From Aeromicrobium phoceense (GTDB lineage: Bacteria; Actinomycetota; Actinomycetes; Propionibacteriales; Nocardioidaceae): 64,000 nt of DNA. The stretch covers positions 496,001 to 560,000 of the forward strand of contig NZ_JACEOG010000002.1 in NCBI RefSeq assembly GCF_013868155.1, read 5' to 3'. Shown here piece by piece: positions 1 through 8,796 of this stretch; the stretch's first letter is position 1; every line of letters begins with the position of its first letter. Under the pieces are notes generated by a model. That model was not told where the DNA came from and searched no databases. It worked only from the letters and a program-made list of their open reading frames with translations. The translations under genes were made by a program, and so were the position numbers.

Positions 1-1
1 G

Positions 2-73
2 ACCGACTGGAACCGCTCGTGGGACGAGTGGCTCGAGGGGTCGGCCCTGGGGGAGGACGCCGAGGGCGCCTGA
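2..73 (+). CDS. C-terminal tail of an unidentified protein (5' truncated)
   Basis: The window opens inside an open frame that runs 23 codons to TGA at 71-73. The visible peptide is rich in Trp and acidic residues (TDWNRSWDEWLEG, then an acidic end). It looks like a real C terminus because the stop lies 4 bases before the stop of the convergent HhH-GPD gene, a typical tail-to-tail arrangement. Too little is visible to assign a family. Confidence 0.35.
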   Translation, partial: TDWNRSWDEWLEGSALGEDAEGA

Positions 74-77
74 GCCC

Positions 78-653
78 TCAGCCGCCCTTGGCGGCCTTCG
101 CGGCCGCCTTCTGCTCGCGCTTGAACTCGCGCACCTTCACGAGCGACTCGGGGCTCGTGATGTCGGCGACGCTCCGGTGGCCCGGCTGCCCGTAGTCGCC
201 GGCCGCCTCACGCCAGCCGGGGCCGTCGTAGCCGTACTGCTTGCCCAGCAGGGCGAGGAAGATCTTGGCCTTCTGCTCGCCGAAGCCGGGCAGCGCCTTG
301 AGCCGCTTGAGGACCTCGGGACCGTCGGGGGAGCCCTGGGTCCAGATCGCGGCGGCGTCGCCGCCCCACTCGTCGCGCACGGCGGCCGCGAGGGCCTGCA
401 CCCGTCCGGCCATGGAGCCGGGGTAGCGGTGCACGGCCGGGGTCTGGCGGAAGACCGCCTCGAACGCCTCGGGCTCCTGTCCGGCGATGTCCGCGGGGTC
501 GAGCGTGCCCACGCGGTCGAGGATCTTCGCGGGCCCGGAGAACGCGGCCTCCATCGCGATCTGCTGGTCCAGGAGCATGCCCACGAGCAGCGCGAAGGGG
601 TCGTCGGTCAGCAGCTGGTCGGCGGTGTCGTCGCCGGTGATCGAGAGGCTCAT
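78..653 (-). CDS. HhH-GPD-type base-excision DNA repair protein
   Basis: A 191-residue cytosolic protein of the HhH-GPD superfamily, whose members are DNA glycosylases that remove damaged bases. The N-terminal half has the helical glycosylase fold signature DDPFALLVGMLLDQQIAMEA. The helix-hairpin-helix follows near residues 115-140 (LKRLKALPGFGEQKAKIFLA, with the hairpin LPGFG). The C terminus is Lys/Ala-rich. Actinobacterial proteins of this short form are annotated as HhH-GPD repair proteins without a known substrate. The ATG at 653 is chosen because the stop of the upstream gene overlaps it as ATGA and a GGAGCGAGG purine stretch precedes it, so the two genes are probably coupled. A longer open frame runs on upstream, but only because it enters the frameshifted upstream gene. 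Confidence 0.85.
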   Translation of the reverse strand: MSLSITGDDTADQLLTDDPFALLVGMLLDQQIAMEAAFSGPAKILDRVGTLDPADIAGQEPEAFEAVFRQTPAVHRYPGSMAGRVQALAAAVRDEWGGDAAAIWTQGSPDGPEVLKRLKALPGFGEQKAKIFLALLGKQYGYDGPGWREAAGDYGQPGHRSVADITSPESLVKVREFKREQKAAAKAAKGG

Positions 654-1964
654 GGCACCATCCTCGCTCCTGCGGCGGGCGAGCTGCCACCCGCGGCCAG
701 CTCGCGCATCCGCGCCACGAGGGTGTCGAGCCAGGCGCCGACGTTCCGCCGCGCCTCGTGGGTGTCGGGATAGCGGCAGCGCAGGTGCACGCCCGAGTCG
801 TCGATGATGAACCACAGCATCACGCCGTGCGTGCGGATGGCCGCGCCCACGTACTGCGCGTCGAGTCCGGCCGTGTCGATCCGCACGGGGAGGCGGCGCA
901 GGTCGAGCCACGAGACCGCGAACATGCCCGGCTGCTCGGGCATCCCGCCCCACGGCTTCATCAGGTCGGCCAGCGGCCAGGAGCCGAGCCGGATCGCCTC
1001 CTTCACCGCGGCGGAGCACGCCCGCGGGTCCTCGTCGGCGGACTCGAGCACGGAGTTCGTGATGAACCAGCCGACGGAGTCGTGCCAGCGGTCCTCGTGG
1101 CGACTGTGCACGGGGAAGACCGTCCGCAGCGGCGTGCCCGCGAGCTCGAGCGTCGTGGCCGTCATGGCAGAGACCGCGAGGGCGAGCGTCGAGACGCGCT
1201 GGTCGGCGGCGCGCGCGGAGAACGCGGCCAGCTCCCCGAGGTCGAGCACGTCGCGGATCACCACGCGCTCGGGCTGGGGCGTGGGTCGCCGGGGAGGAAG
1301 CGCGGCATCGCCCCGCCGCCCGCTTCGATGACCTCGTCCCAGCGCTGGCGGATCTCCTCCGGCGCGGGGTCGAGCCGCGCGAGCTCGACCGTGTGCTCGG
1401 CGAACGGCGGCACCGCCGCTCCGCGTCCCGGCCCTCGCGGATCCGGCCGAGCGCCGACAGCAGGTCGCGCGCCATGACGAGCAGCGACCACATGTCCACG
1501 TGCGAGTGGTCGGCCGCGATGACGAGGCTCGGGCCGTCCGCCGTCTCGATGACGCAGAACCGGTGCGACGGGCGCTGGTAGGGGCGGCAGCTCTCGTCCA
1601 GCACGTCGCGCAGCGCGTCGTTCATGGACTGCCCCGGCAATACCTCGTGCTCGGTCCAGCGTCCGGCCTCCACCGTCACCTCGTGCAGGGCGGCGGAGCC
1701 GTCGGGCCCCGGCACGAACACCGAGCGCAGGGTCCCGTGCGCCTGCACCACGGCTCGCCACGCGGCCGCCAGGTCGTCGCGGGGCACGGGAGCGCCCAGC
1801 CGCATGGCCAGCGCCATCCACGAGCCCGTGCGGTCGCCCATGCCGACGTGACGCGCCTGGTCGAACGAGACGGGCAGCTCCGGACCGGGCTCGGACACCA
1901 CGAGGTCGTGGCTGAGCAGCGGACCGAAGGGAAGGCGCAGGTGCGCGACGTGCGTGAGACGCAT
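650..1964 (-). pseudogene. condensation-domain (CoA-dependent acyltransferase-like) gene with two frameshifts
   Basis: Read in one frame this is not a gene, but three consecutive frames join into one plausible protein of about 437 residues. Frame A runs from the ATG at 1964 to about 1415. Frame B runs from about 1415 to about 1275 and stops at 1258. Frame C continues to the stop at 650. Each junction needs one extra base: after a GAG codon near 1415, and in a C run near 1275 (GACCC before ACGCCC). Frame A holds DHSHVDMWS near residue 155, which matches the HHxxxDG motif of condensation domains and related acyltransferases with the second His and the Asp kept. Frame C holds the usual distal half (the WFITN and WGGMPEQPG stretches). 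A TAGGTT -10 box at 1971-1976 lies 6 nt before the ATG, so it is probably leaderless. This is either a recent pseudogene or two base-calling deletions in GC-rich runs. Confidence 0.7.
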
Positions 1965-2011
1965 GCCAGTAACCTATTGCCCCGGTCACCCCCATCAGAT
2001 CAGGAGCCGTC

Positions 2012-2794
2012 GTGCACAGGTTCTCCGTGCCGGATGCCGAGCTCGCCTGGGCGTTCAGTGACGAGTCCGGCCATGCCGTCGTCCAGCTCCACGGCCTGAC
2101 GTCGAGCCGGTCCCGCGACCGCGTGCTCGACCTCGACCTCGGACGTGGTCTGTCCGACACGCGCCTGCTGCGCTACGACGCCCGCGGGCACGGGCACTCG
2201 TCCGGCAGGGGAGTGCCCGAGGACTACCGGTGGTCGACGCTCGCCGACGACCTGCTGCGGCTGCTGGACTTCTGGTTCCCCGACGAGCCGGTGCACGGCG
2301 TCGGGCCCTCCATGGGAGCCGGCACGCTGCTGCACGCGGCCGTGCGCGATCCCGGCCGCTTCGACGGCCTCACGCTGCTGCTGCCGCCGACGGCCTGGGA
2401 GACCAGGGCGGCGCGAGCCGACGACTACCGTGCCATGGCCGACGTCATCGAGGCGCAGGGCGTCGAGCCGTTCCTCGAGCTCGACGGCGGGGCGCCGAAG
2501 CCTCCGGCGACGGTCGGGCACCTGGACACCGTGCCCCACGTCCGTCCCGAGCTGTTGCCGTCGGTGCTGCGCGGCGCCGCGCTGAGCGACCTCCCGTCCC
2601 CGGAGGAGATCTCCCGCATCGACGTCACCACCACCGTGCTGGCGTGGGTGGAGGACCCCGCGCACCCGCTGTCCACCGCCGAGGCGCTCGTGGAGCTCAT
2701 GCCGCAAGCTCGGCTCCAGGTGGCGCACACGCCTGACGACGTGCAGCGCTGGCCCGGCGTCCTCGCCGACGACATCGCCCACCGCGCCCGCTGA
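2012..2794 (+). CDS. alpha/beta hydrolase
   Basis: A 260-residue cytosolic alpha/beta-hydrolase fold protein. The oxyanion-hole region LHGLTSS is near residues 31-37, the core strand YDARGHGHSSG near 55-65, and the nucleophile elbow GPSMGAG near 97-103 supplies the catalytic Ser. The acidic position is probably in WVEDPAHPL near residue 212, and a late His in VAHTPDD near 236 may complete the triad. The family covers many esterases and peptidases, so the substrate is unknown. The GTG at 2012 is preceded by an AGGAG ribosome site about 8 nt upstream. It is divergent from the frameshifted acyltransferase-like gene and convergent with qcrB, with a strong hairpin between. Confidence 0.85.
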   Translation: MHRFSVPDAELAWAFSDESGHAVVQLHGLTSSRSRDRVLDLDLGRGLSDTRLLRYDARGHGHSSGRGVPEDYRWSTLADDLLRLLDFWFPDEPVHGVGPSMGAGTLLHAAVRDPGRFDGLTLLLPPTAWETRAARADDYRAMADVIEAQGVEPFLELDGGAPKPPATVGHLDTVPHVRPELLPSVLRGAALSDLPSPEEISRIDVTTTVLAWVEDPAHPLSTAEALVELMPQARLQVAHTPDDVQRWPGVLADDIAHRAR

Positions 2795-2832
2795 GCGGAC
2801 CGAGCGGCGCTTCCCCGAAAGTCCACCGACAA

Positions 2833-2873
2833 CGAACGAGGGCCCCGACCGGAACGGTCGGGGCCCTCGTTCG
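2833..2873. terminator. bidirectional hairpin terminator between the hydrolase gene and qcrB
   Basis: A perfect 18-bp stem (2833-2850 with 2856-2873) closes a 5-nt loop. It lies 38 bases after the hydrolase stop and 7 bases beyond the qcrB stop on the other strand. There is no T run, as usual for high-GC actinomycetes, so it can serve both converging genes. Confidence 0.85.
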
Positions 2874-2880
2874 AGGTGAC

Positions 2881-4587
2881 TCAGTGGACGCGCGGGACGC
2901 CGGTCTCGGAGACGCCCTGGAAGTCGTCGCCGAGCTCCACCGGGTGCTCGCCGCCGCCGGCCAGGTGCTCGGCCGCGTGCTCCATGTCGTGGCGGGTCGG
3001 CTTGTCGACCGAACCGTCGTAGTAGAAGTTGCGCAGCTTCGCGCGCATCGACTGCTTGCGGTACTTCGGGTTGCGCACGCCGTAGGCGTCCTGCTTGTGC
3101 ACTTCCTCCAGTTCGGGCAGCCGCTCGCGCGACGACGTGAGCGCGTACGCGGCGCTGTCGGGCAGCGGCGCGTGACGCTCGGCGTACCCGCCGTCGGGCG
3201 AGCGGTCGATGACGCCCGTCTCCCAGCCGTGGGTCAGCGTCTCGTTGTCCTTGCGCTGCAACGAGATGCAGATGCGCTTGGTCACGATGAACGCGATGAC
3301 CGGGAAGACGAAGATGCCGATACGCAGCACCCACGTGATCGCGAAGATGTCCAACCCGAACTTCAGCGCGATGATGTCGTTGCCGCCGGCGATCCAGCCG
3401 CAGGCGTAGGCGGTCATCGCCGCGACACCGAGCGCGGTGCGGACCGGCGCGTTGCGCGGACGCTCGAGCAGGTGGTGCTCGCGCTGGTCACCGGTGATCC
3501 ACCGCTCGATGAACGGCCACACGGCCAGGGACGTGAACAGGATCCCCAAGCCGCCGACGCCGGGCAGGAAGACGCTCCACGTCCACGTGCGGTTGAACCA
3601 TGTGGTCTCCAGCGGAGGCATGAGGCGCACGAGGCCCTCTGACAGGCCCATGTACCAGTCGGGCTGCGAGCCGGCCGTGACCTCGGACGGGTTGTACGGA
3701 CCGTAGGCCCACACCGGGTTGATCTGGATCAGGGCACCCATCAGCGCGGTGAAGCCGAAGACGACGAAGAAGAAGCCGCCGGCCTTGGCCATGTACACCG
3801 GGAGCATCGGGTAGCCCACGACGTTGTCGTTGGTGCGTCCGGCGCCGGGCCACTGCGTGTGCTTGTGGTAGACGAGCAGCAGCATGTGGGCACCGATCAG
3901 GCCGAGCAGCAGCGCCGGGATCAGCAGGATGTGCGCCATGTAGAGGCGGGGGATGATGATCTCGCCGGGGAACTCGCCGCCGAAGATGAAGAACTCCAGG
4001 TAGGAGCCGACGAGCGGGATCGAGCGGATCAGGCCGTCGACGAAGCGCAGACCCGTGCCGGACAGCAGGTCGTCGGGCAGCGAGTAGCCCGCGAAGCCCT
4101 CGACCATGCCGAGGCTGAGCAGGCCGACGCCGATGAGCCAGTTGAGCTCACGCGGCTTGCGGTACGCGCCCGTGAAGAACACGCGCAGCATGTGGGCCAT
4201 CATCGACGCGATGAACAGGTTCGCCGACCAATGGTGGACCTGGCGCATGAGCAGGCCGCCACGGATGTCGAACGAGATGTCGAGGGTCGAGGCGTAGGCC
4301 TGCGACATCTCGATGCCGTACAGCGGCGCGTAGGAGCCGGTGTACTCGACCTCGCCCATGCTGGGGACGAACCACAAGGTCAGGAAGACGCCCGTCAGCA
4401 GCAGGACGACGAAGCTCCACAGCGCGATCTCGCCGATCATGAAGGACCAGTGATCGGGGAAGACCTTGCGCAGGTTCTTCTTGCCCGCCGCGGCCAGGCC
4501 GAGGCGGTCGTCGAACCAGCCGACCGGGCCTGACAGCTTCTTGCCGGTCGGGGAGTCCTCGATCCGGGTGAACGTGCTCTGGCTCAT
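2881..4587 (-). CDS. qcrB: cytochrome bc1 complex cytochrome b subunit QcrB
   Basis: Membrane-bound diheme cytochrome b of the menaquinol:cytochrome c reductase, 568 residues. The N-terminal cytochrome b domain shows QVHHWSANLF and AHMLRVFF near residues 125-145 and AHILL...GAHMLLL near 230-250, which carry the His ligands of the two hemes. The quinol-oxidation motif appears as QPDWYMG near residue 320, the actinobacterial variant of PEWY. Multiple hydrophobic segments run to about residue 455. A hydrophilic tail of about 100 residues follows, which is typical of actinobacteria. The start overlaps the qcrA stop (ATGA). The order ctaE-qcrC-qcrA-qcrB is the conserved supercomplex operon that passes electrons to the aa3 oxidase through QcrC. 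Confidence 0.98.
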   Translation of the reverse strand: MSQSTFTRIEDSPTGKKLSGPVGWFDDRLGLAAAGKKNLRKVFPDHWSFMIGEIALWSFVVLLLTGVFLTLWFVPSMGEVEYTGSYAPLYGIEMSQAYASTLDISFDIRGGLLMRQVHHWSANLFIASMMAHMLRVFFTGAYRKPRELNWLIGVGLLSLGMVEGFAGYSLPDDLLSGTGLRFVDGLIRSIPLVGSYLEFFIFGGEFPGEIIIPRLYMAHILLIPALLLGLIGAHMLLLVYHKHTQWPGAGRTNDNVVGYPMLPVYMAKAGGFFFVVFGFTALMGALIQINPVWAYGPYNPSEVTAGSQPDWYMGLSEGLVRLMPPLETTWFNRTWTWSVFLPGVGGLGILFTSLAVWPFIERWITGDQREHHLLERPRNAPVRTALGVAAMTAYACGWIAGGNDIIALKFGLDIFAITWVLRIGIFVFPVIAFIVTKRICISLQRKDNETLTHGWETGVIDRSPDGGYAERHAPLPDSAAYALTSSRERLPELEEVHKQDAYGVRNPKYRKQSMRAKLRNFYYDGSVDKPTRHDMEHAAEHLAGGGEHPVELGDDFQGVSETGVPRVH

Positions 4588-5675
4588 GCCTCACCACCGA
4601 ACTTCTCGTTGAGCTTTTCCTGGTCGCGAGCGAGCTCGGGGTAGCTGGGCGCCACGATCTCGGGGAAGTCGCTGACGGCGACCAGGTAGCCCTCACCATC
4701 GACCGCGAGCGGCAGCTGCGGCAGCGGACGGTAGGCGGGACCGAAGATCACCTTGCCGTTGTCGGCCAAGTCGAACGTCGACTGGTGGCACGGGCAGAGC
4801 AGGTGGTGGGTCTGCTGTTCCCACAGGCTGATCGGGCAGCCGACGTGGGTGCAGATCTTGGAGTAGCACAGGATGCCCTCGACGCCCCAGTTCTCACGGC
4901 CCTTCTTCGGCGTGATGTCCTCGGGGCGCATGCGCACCACGATGACGGCGGCCTTGGCCTTGGCCGCCAGCAGGTCGTGACCGTGGATGACGGCGTCACC
5001 CTTCTCGTCGGTCTCGAAGAAGATCGCGGGCTCGGCGTTGACGAGCTGGCCGACCTCGAGGTCGGCCGGCTTGATCGGCTCGCCCGAGACGTCATTGACG
5101 ACGCGCATGCCCTTCTTCCAGACCGTCTCGTCCTGGCTGTGGGGGAGCGGTCCGAGGTCGCGGAGCAGCACGATGGCCGGCAGGCCCATGGCGCCGACGG
5201 CACCGAGCAGGCTGTTGCGGATCAGGGGACGGCGGCCGATGCCGCTCTCCTGGGCGCCGGCGTTGATGTCGGCCATGACCGCGGCGCGGTCCTCGTCGCT
5301 CGAGCGGGCGGGGTGGCGCATCTCGACCATCTCGTGGTCGCCCATGAGCTTCTTGGCCCACTGGATGATGCCGATGCCGATCAGCAGCAGGGCGCCGCCG
5401 AGCGTGGTGCCGAACGTGAAGTTCTGCGCCGACCAGCCACCGAAGGCGTTGCCGCTGTTCGGGTCGCCGAAGGCGAAGATGCGCACGTCGGAGTCGATCG
5501 TGAAGTAGGCGACGCAGAAGCCCAGGAGCAGCAGCGTGGCCACGCCGAACATGCCGGCGATCTGGCGCTCGGTGCGACGCTCCTGGTTGCCGTCGACGTC
5601 CTGCGGGCGGTACTGGTGGGGCGCGAGTCCCGGGTCGGCGATCGGGTCGCCGGTGCGTTCGATTTCCGTCGTCAT
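4584..5675 (-). CDS. qcrA: Rieske iron-sulfur subunit QcrA of the bc1 complex
   Basis: A 363-residue membrane-anchored Rieske protein that carries the 2Fe-2S cluster taking the first electron from menaquinol. The cluster motifs CTHVGC and CPCHQS are spaced as in the family, near residues 270-300. The C-terminal part PAYRPLPQLPLAVDGEG closes the Rieske fold. The N-terminal region is long and has three hydrophobic segments (near residues 40-60, 85-105 and 165-185), the usual actinobacterial form. Its ATG overlaps the qcrC stop (ATGA), and its own stop overlaps the qcrB ATG, so the three subunits are translationally coupled. Confidence 0.97.
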   Translation of the reverse strand: MTTEIERTGDPIADPGLAPHQYRPQDVDGNQERRTERQIAGMFGVATLLLLGFCVAYFTIDSDVRIFAFGDPNSGNAFGGWSAQNFTFGTTLGGALLLIGIGIIQWAKKLMGDHEMVEMRHPARSSDEDRAAVMADINAGAQESGIGRRPLIRNSLLGAVGAMGLPAIVLLRDLGPLPHSQDETVWKKGMRVVNDVSGEPIKPADLEVGQLVNAEPAIFFETDEKGDAVIHGHDLLAAKAKAAVIVVRMRPEDITPKKGRENWGVEGILCYSKICTHVGCPISLWEQQTHHLLCPCHQSTFDLADNGKVIFGPAYRPLPQLPLAVDGEGYLVAVSDFPEIVAPSYPELARDQEKLNEKFGGEA

Positions 5676-6511
5676 CGCTTCTTCGACCTCGTTCCGTGCA
5701 TGCCGATCCACACCGCGAAGGCCGTGAGTCCGCCGATGCCGACGATCCACGCGAACATGCCGTCGACCACCGGGCCGAGTCCGCCGCCGCCGATGCCACC
5801 GTTGTTGCCCTGCTGCTGGATGGTCTTCACGTAGGCGATGATGTTGCGCTTGTCCTCGGGGGTGAGCACGTCCTCGGAGAAGACGGGCATCTGCTGCGGG
5901 CCGGTGAGCATCGCCTCGTAGATGTGGACCGCGTCGACGCCCTGGAGCGTCGGGGCGTAGCGGCCGCTCGGCAGCGCGCCGCCGGCGCCGACCGAGTTGT
6001 GGCACGCCGTGCAGTTGGTGCGGAAGAACTCGCCACCCTCGGCGATGCCCTCCTTGTCGACGCTCTGCCAGTCGAGGTCCTCCTCGGAGGGACGTGCCGG
6101 CCCCGGGGCCAGCGACGCGACGTAGGCCGCGATCTGGTTGATCTCGTCCTGCGTGTACTCGATGTGCTTGCGCGGGGCCTGGGGCGCCGTCTGCGCCATC
6201 GGCATGCGCCCGGTCTCCATCTGGAAGCCGACGGCGGCGGCGCCGACGCCGATCAGCGAGGGGCCGTAGTTGCCCTTGGCGTCATCGGTGCCGGCGGTCG
6301 TGATGCCCTCGGCGTTGAGGCCGTGGCAGCTGGCGCAGCCCACGACGAAGAGCTGCCGGCCGGCCTCGACCTGCGAGACCGACGAGGCGGACTCGGCCGT
6401 GGCCGATTCCGGTGCGACCGTCGCGTACGCCGCGCCGGTCAGCAAGAGCGCCAGGGCCAGCAGCGCGAGTAGCGCCATGGGATGCCGGCGGCGTGTCGAC
6501 AGTTTCCGCAC
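5672..6511 (-). CDS. qcrC: diheme cytochrome c subunit QcrC
   Basis: A 279-residue diheme cytochrome c of the bc1-aa3 supercomplex. Two CxxCH heme motifs are visible, CASCH (Cys59, Cys62, His63) and CTACH near residue 165. The order is an N-terminal positively charged stretch and signal-anchor (residues 1-30), two cytochrome c domains outside the membrane, a Gly-rich hinge and a C-terminal membrane helix. The GTG at 6511 is chosen over an ATG at 6580. The protein then begins VRKLSTRRRHP, like QcrC of other actinomycetes, and a GGAACGAGG ribosome site lies just upstream. The ATG version adds 23 residues with no signal-peptide character. A Met before the heme ligands and the second domain supports direct electron transfer to the oxidase. 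Confidence 0.95.
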   Translation of the reverse strand: MRKLSTRRRHPMALLALLALALLLTGAAYATVAPESATAESASSVSQVEAGRQLFVVGCASCHGLNAEGITTAGTDDAKGNYGPSLIGVGAAAVGFQMETGRMPMAQTAPQAPRKHIEYTQDEINQIAAYVASLAPGPARPSEEDLDWQSVDKEGIAEGGEFFRTNCTACHNSVGAGGALPSGRYAPTLQGVDAVHIYEAMLTGPQQMPVFSEDVLTPEDKRNIIAYVKTIQQQGNNGGIGGGGLGPVVDGMFAWIVGIGGLTAFAVWIGMHGTRSKKR

Positions 6512-6662
6512 CGAGAACCTCGTTCCTGAAGATCTGAAAATCGGACCAGAAGTGAGGACGGCGTTCCGCTTCGTCCCCATCCCTGTGGGCCCATGCGTTC
6601 GCCTCAGCGTAGCGAGGGCCGAGGTCAGACTGTGTAGTTAGGTCCGCCTATCCCCGAGGGGG

Positions 6663-7268
6663 TCAGCGGATGATGTAGATGGCCGCGAACAGGGCCACCC
6701 AGACGACGTCGACGAAGTGCCAGTAGTACGACACGACGATGGCCGAGACGGCCTGCTCGTGGGTGAACTTGCGGGCGGCGTAGGTGCGGCCGATCACCAG
6801 CAGGAAGGCCAGCAGGCCGCCGATGACGTGGAGGCCGTGGAAGCCGGTGGCGAGGTAGAAGAGGGAGCCGTAGGCGGAGCTCTGGATCGTCAGGCCCTCC
6901 TGGACCAGCTCGGCGTACTCGGTGGCCTGGCCGCCGATGAAGACCGCTCCCATGATGAAGCTGATGATGAACCACTTGCGCATGCCGGCCGCGTTGCCCT
7001 TGGCCGCGGCGTAGACGCCGAGCTGGCAGGTGACGGACGAGAGCACCAGGATCGTGGTGTTGACCGTGGCGAACGGGATGTTCAGCATCGCGGTCTCCTG
7101 TGCCCACAGCTCGGGCGCGACGCTGCGCACCGTGAAGTAGGCCGCGAACAGCGTCGCGAAGAACATCAGCTCGCTCGACAGCCACACGATGGTGCCGACC
7201 GTCACGTAGGACGGGCGGCCCTCGACGCCATGGAGCCGGGACGCGGGGATCGCAGAAGTAGTTGCCAC
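6663..7268 (-). CDS. ctaE: cytochrome c oxidase subunit III (CtaE)
   Basis: A 201-residue heme-copper oxidase subunit III with five or more membrane helices. Family motifs are [15 protein letters not shown] near residue 30, the [10 protein letters not shown] segment near residue 143, and the C-terminal [11 protein letters not shown]. The GTG at 7268 is chosen because a CATAAT -10 box lies at 7275-7280, 6 nt upstream, which suggests a leaderless mRNA. Longer upstream frames would run into the divergent gene. It heads the ctaE-qcrCAB operon, with about 150 bases before qcrC. Confidence 0.95.
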   Translation of the reverse strand: MATTSAIPASRLHGVEGRPSYVTVGTIVWLSSELMFFATLFAAYFTVRSVAPELWAQETAMLNIPFATVNTTILVLSSVTCQLGVYAAAKGNAAGMRKWFIISFIMGAVFIGGQATEYAELVQEGLTIQSSAYGSLFYLATGFHGLHVIGGLLAFLLVIGRTYAARKFTHEQAVSAIVVSYYWHFVDVVWVALFAAIYIIR

Positions 7269-7274
7269 GTGTTC

Positions 7275-7286
7275 ATTATGTACGAT
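7275..7286. promoter_or_regulatory. back-to-back -10 boxes of ctaE and the receiver-like gene
   Basis: On the minus strand CATAAT (7275-7280) lies 6 nt from the ctaE GTG. On the plus strand TACGAT (7281-7286) lies 6 nt from the GTG at 7293. The two hexamers touch, and both genes would be leaderless. Each -35 region would lie inside the other gene. RNA polymerase could probably not sit at both promoters at once. Confidence 0.55.
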
Positions 7287-7292
7287 GCCATC

Positions 7293-7706
7293 GTGAGCGA
7301 GCACCAGCCCCTTCGAGTCCTGCTCTTCAGCGATGATCAGGAGGTCCGAACCGCCGTCGTCGCAGCGCTGGGCACCCGGCCGCACCCCGATCTGCCGCCC
7401 CTGGAGTTCGTCGAGTGCGCCACCGAGCCAGTGGTGTGGGAGCAGCTCGACGCCGGCGGGATCGCCCTGGCGATCCTCGACGGCGAGGCCGTCCCGGCCG
7501 GCGGCATGGGCATCGCCCGGCAGATGAAGGACGAGCTCTACCAGGCCCCGCCGAGCCTCGTCCTGACCGGTCGCCCGCAGGACGCGTGGCTCGCCACGTG
7601 GTCGCGCGCCGACGCGGTCGTGCCGCAGCCGCTCGACCCGTTCCGGCTCGCCGAGTCGGTCATCGCGCTGCTGCGCGGCGTTGCCGTGTCCGGCGCGCGT
7701 CCTTGA
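7293..7706 (+). CDS. response-regulator receiver-like protein
   Basis: A 137-residue single-domain protein with a CheY-like alternating pattern (strand RVLLFSDD near the N terminus). The likely phospho-acceptor Asp is in ALAILDGEA near residue 61, followed by the Gly-rich PAGGMGIA. A Thr is in [14 protein letters not shown] near residue 94. The conserved Lys of true receivers is replaced (VVPQPLDP), so phosphotransfer may be lost. Proteins of this kind occur beside trpD and ctaE in related actinomycetes, from memory. The GTG at 7293 is preferred to the ATG at 7278 because the -10 box TACGAT ends 6 nt before it. The stop overlaps a possible TTG start of trpD. Confidence 0.75.
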   Translation: MSEHQPLRVLLFSDDQEVRTAVVAALGTRPHPDLPPLEFVECATEPVVWEQLDAGGIALAILDGEAVPAGGMGIARQMKDELYQAPPSLVLTGRPQDAWLATWSRADAVVPQPLDPFRLAESVIALLRGVAVSGARP

Positions 7707-7717
7707 GCGGCCGGCCC

Positions 7718-8755
7718 GTGGCCCTCACCTGGCCCCATGTCCTGACCGAGCTGATCGCCGCGCGCGATCTCGACACGGCCACCACCGAGTGGGCGATGGG
7801 CGAGATCCTCTCCGGTGACGCCACCGGTGCCCAGATCGCGGGGTTCGCGGTCGCGCTGCGCGCCAAGGGCGAGACGGCCGCCGAGCTCCAGGGCCTCGTC
7901 GACGCGATGTACGCCAAGGCCACCACGCTCGACCTCGCCGACCGCGTGGTCGACATCGTCGGCACCGGTGGCGACATGGCCAAGACGGTGAACATCTCCT
8001 CCATGGCGGCCGTCACCACGGCGGGTGCGGGCATCGGCGTGGTCAAGCACGGCAACCGCGCGGCCTCCAGCCAGTCGGGCACGGCCGACGTCTTCGAGAA
8101 GCTCGGCGTGCGCCTCGACGTTCCCGCCGAGCACGTCCTCGACGTCTACCGCGAGGCCGGCATCACCTTCTGCTTCGCGCCCGTCTTCCACGCCTCGATG
8201 CGCTTCGCCGGGCCCACGCGACGCGAGCTCGGCGTCCCCACGTTCTTCAACTTCCTCGGCCCGCTGACCAACCCGGCGCGCCCGGCGGCCTCGGCGATCG
8301 GCTGTGCCGATCCGCGGATGGCGCCGCTCATGGCCGACGTGCTGGCCCGGCGCGGCAGCAGCGCGATGGTGTTCCGCGGTGACGACGGCCTCGACGAGAT
8401 CACGGTCACCACCCCCCCTCGGGTCTGGCTCCCGGGCCCCGACGGCATCGAGGAGCAGGTGCTCGACCCGGCCGAGCTCGGCTTCGACCACGCGCCCGCC
8501 GATGCGCTGCGCGGCGGCGAGCCGTCGTACAACGCCGACGTCTTCCGCCGGGTGCTCGACGGCGAGCCCGGCCCGGTGCGCGACGCCGTGGTGCTCAACG
8601 CCGGCGCGGCGATCGCCGCGCACGAGAACGCCGAGGGCACGTTGGTCGAGCGGCTGCGGGCGGGCGTCGCCCGCGCCACGGAGTCCATCGACTCCGGGTC
8701 GGCCCGCGCGGCTCTCGGCCGCTGGGTCGAGGCGACCTCGCGCCACGTGGCCTGA
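7718..8755 (+). CDS. trpD: anthranilate phosphoribosyltransferase TrpD
   Basis: Transfers phosphoribosyl from PRPP to anthranilate, the second step of tryptophan synthesis, in the cytosol. The 345-residue length is normal. The PRPP-binding GTGGD motif is near residues 81-85, KHGNRAASS near 110, and the anthranilate-site stretch [14 protein letters not shown] near 175. It is translated just after the receiver-like gene. A TTG at 7703 overlapping that gene's stop is an alternative start. It is an isolated trp gene, as in Mycobacterium, where trpD lies next to ctaE. Confidence 0.96.
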   Translation: MALTWPHVLTELIAARDLDTATTEWAMGEILSGDATGAQIAGFAVALRAKGETAAELQGLVDAMYAKATTLDLADRVVDIVGTGGDMAKTVNISSMAAVTTAGAGIGVVKHGNRAASSQSGTADVFEKLGVRLDVPAEHVLDVYREAGITFCFAPVFHASMRFAGPTRRELGVPTFFNFLGPLTNPARPAASAIGCADPRMAPLMADVLARRGSSAMVFRGDDGLDEITVTTPPRVWLPGPDGIEEQVLDPAELGFDHAPADALRGGEPSYNADVFRRVLDGEPGPVRDAVVLNAGAAIAAHENAEGTLVERLRAGVARATESIDSGSARAALGRWVEATSRHVA

Positions 8756-8796
8756 TCCCACTGGCCCCGCGCCGGAGCGCGCTCTAGCGTGATCGC

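Noticed and set aside
78-1964. A single 628-residue open frame on the minus strand
   Set aside because: It joins the start of the condensation-domain gene to the HhH-GPD gene through an Arg-rich out-of-frame middle. The true reading needs two frameshifts and a separate HhH-GPD start at 653.
5672-6580. ATG at 6580 as the qcrC start
   Set aside because: It adds residues without signal-anchor character. The GTG at 6511 has a ribosome site and gives the family N terminus.
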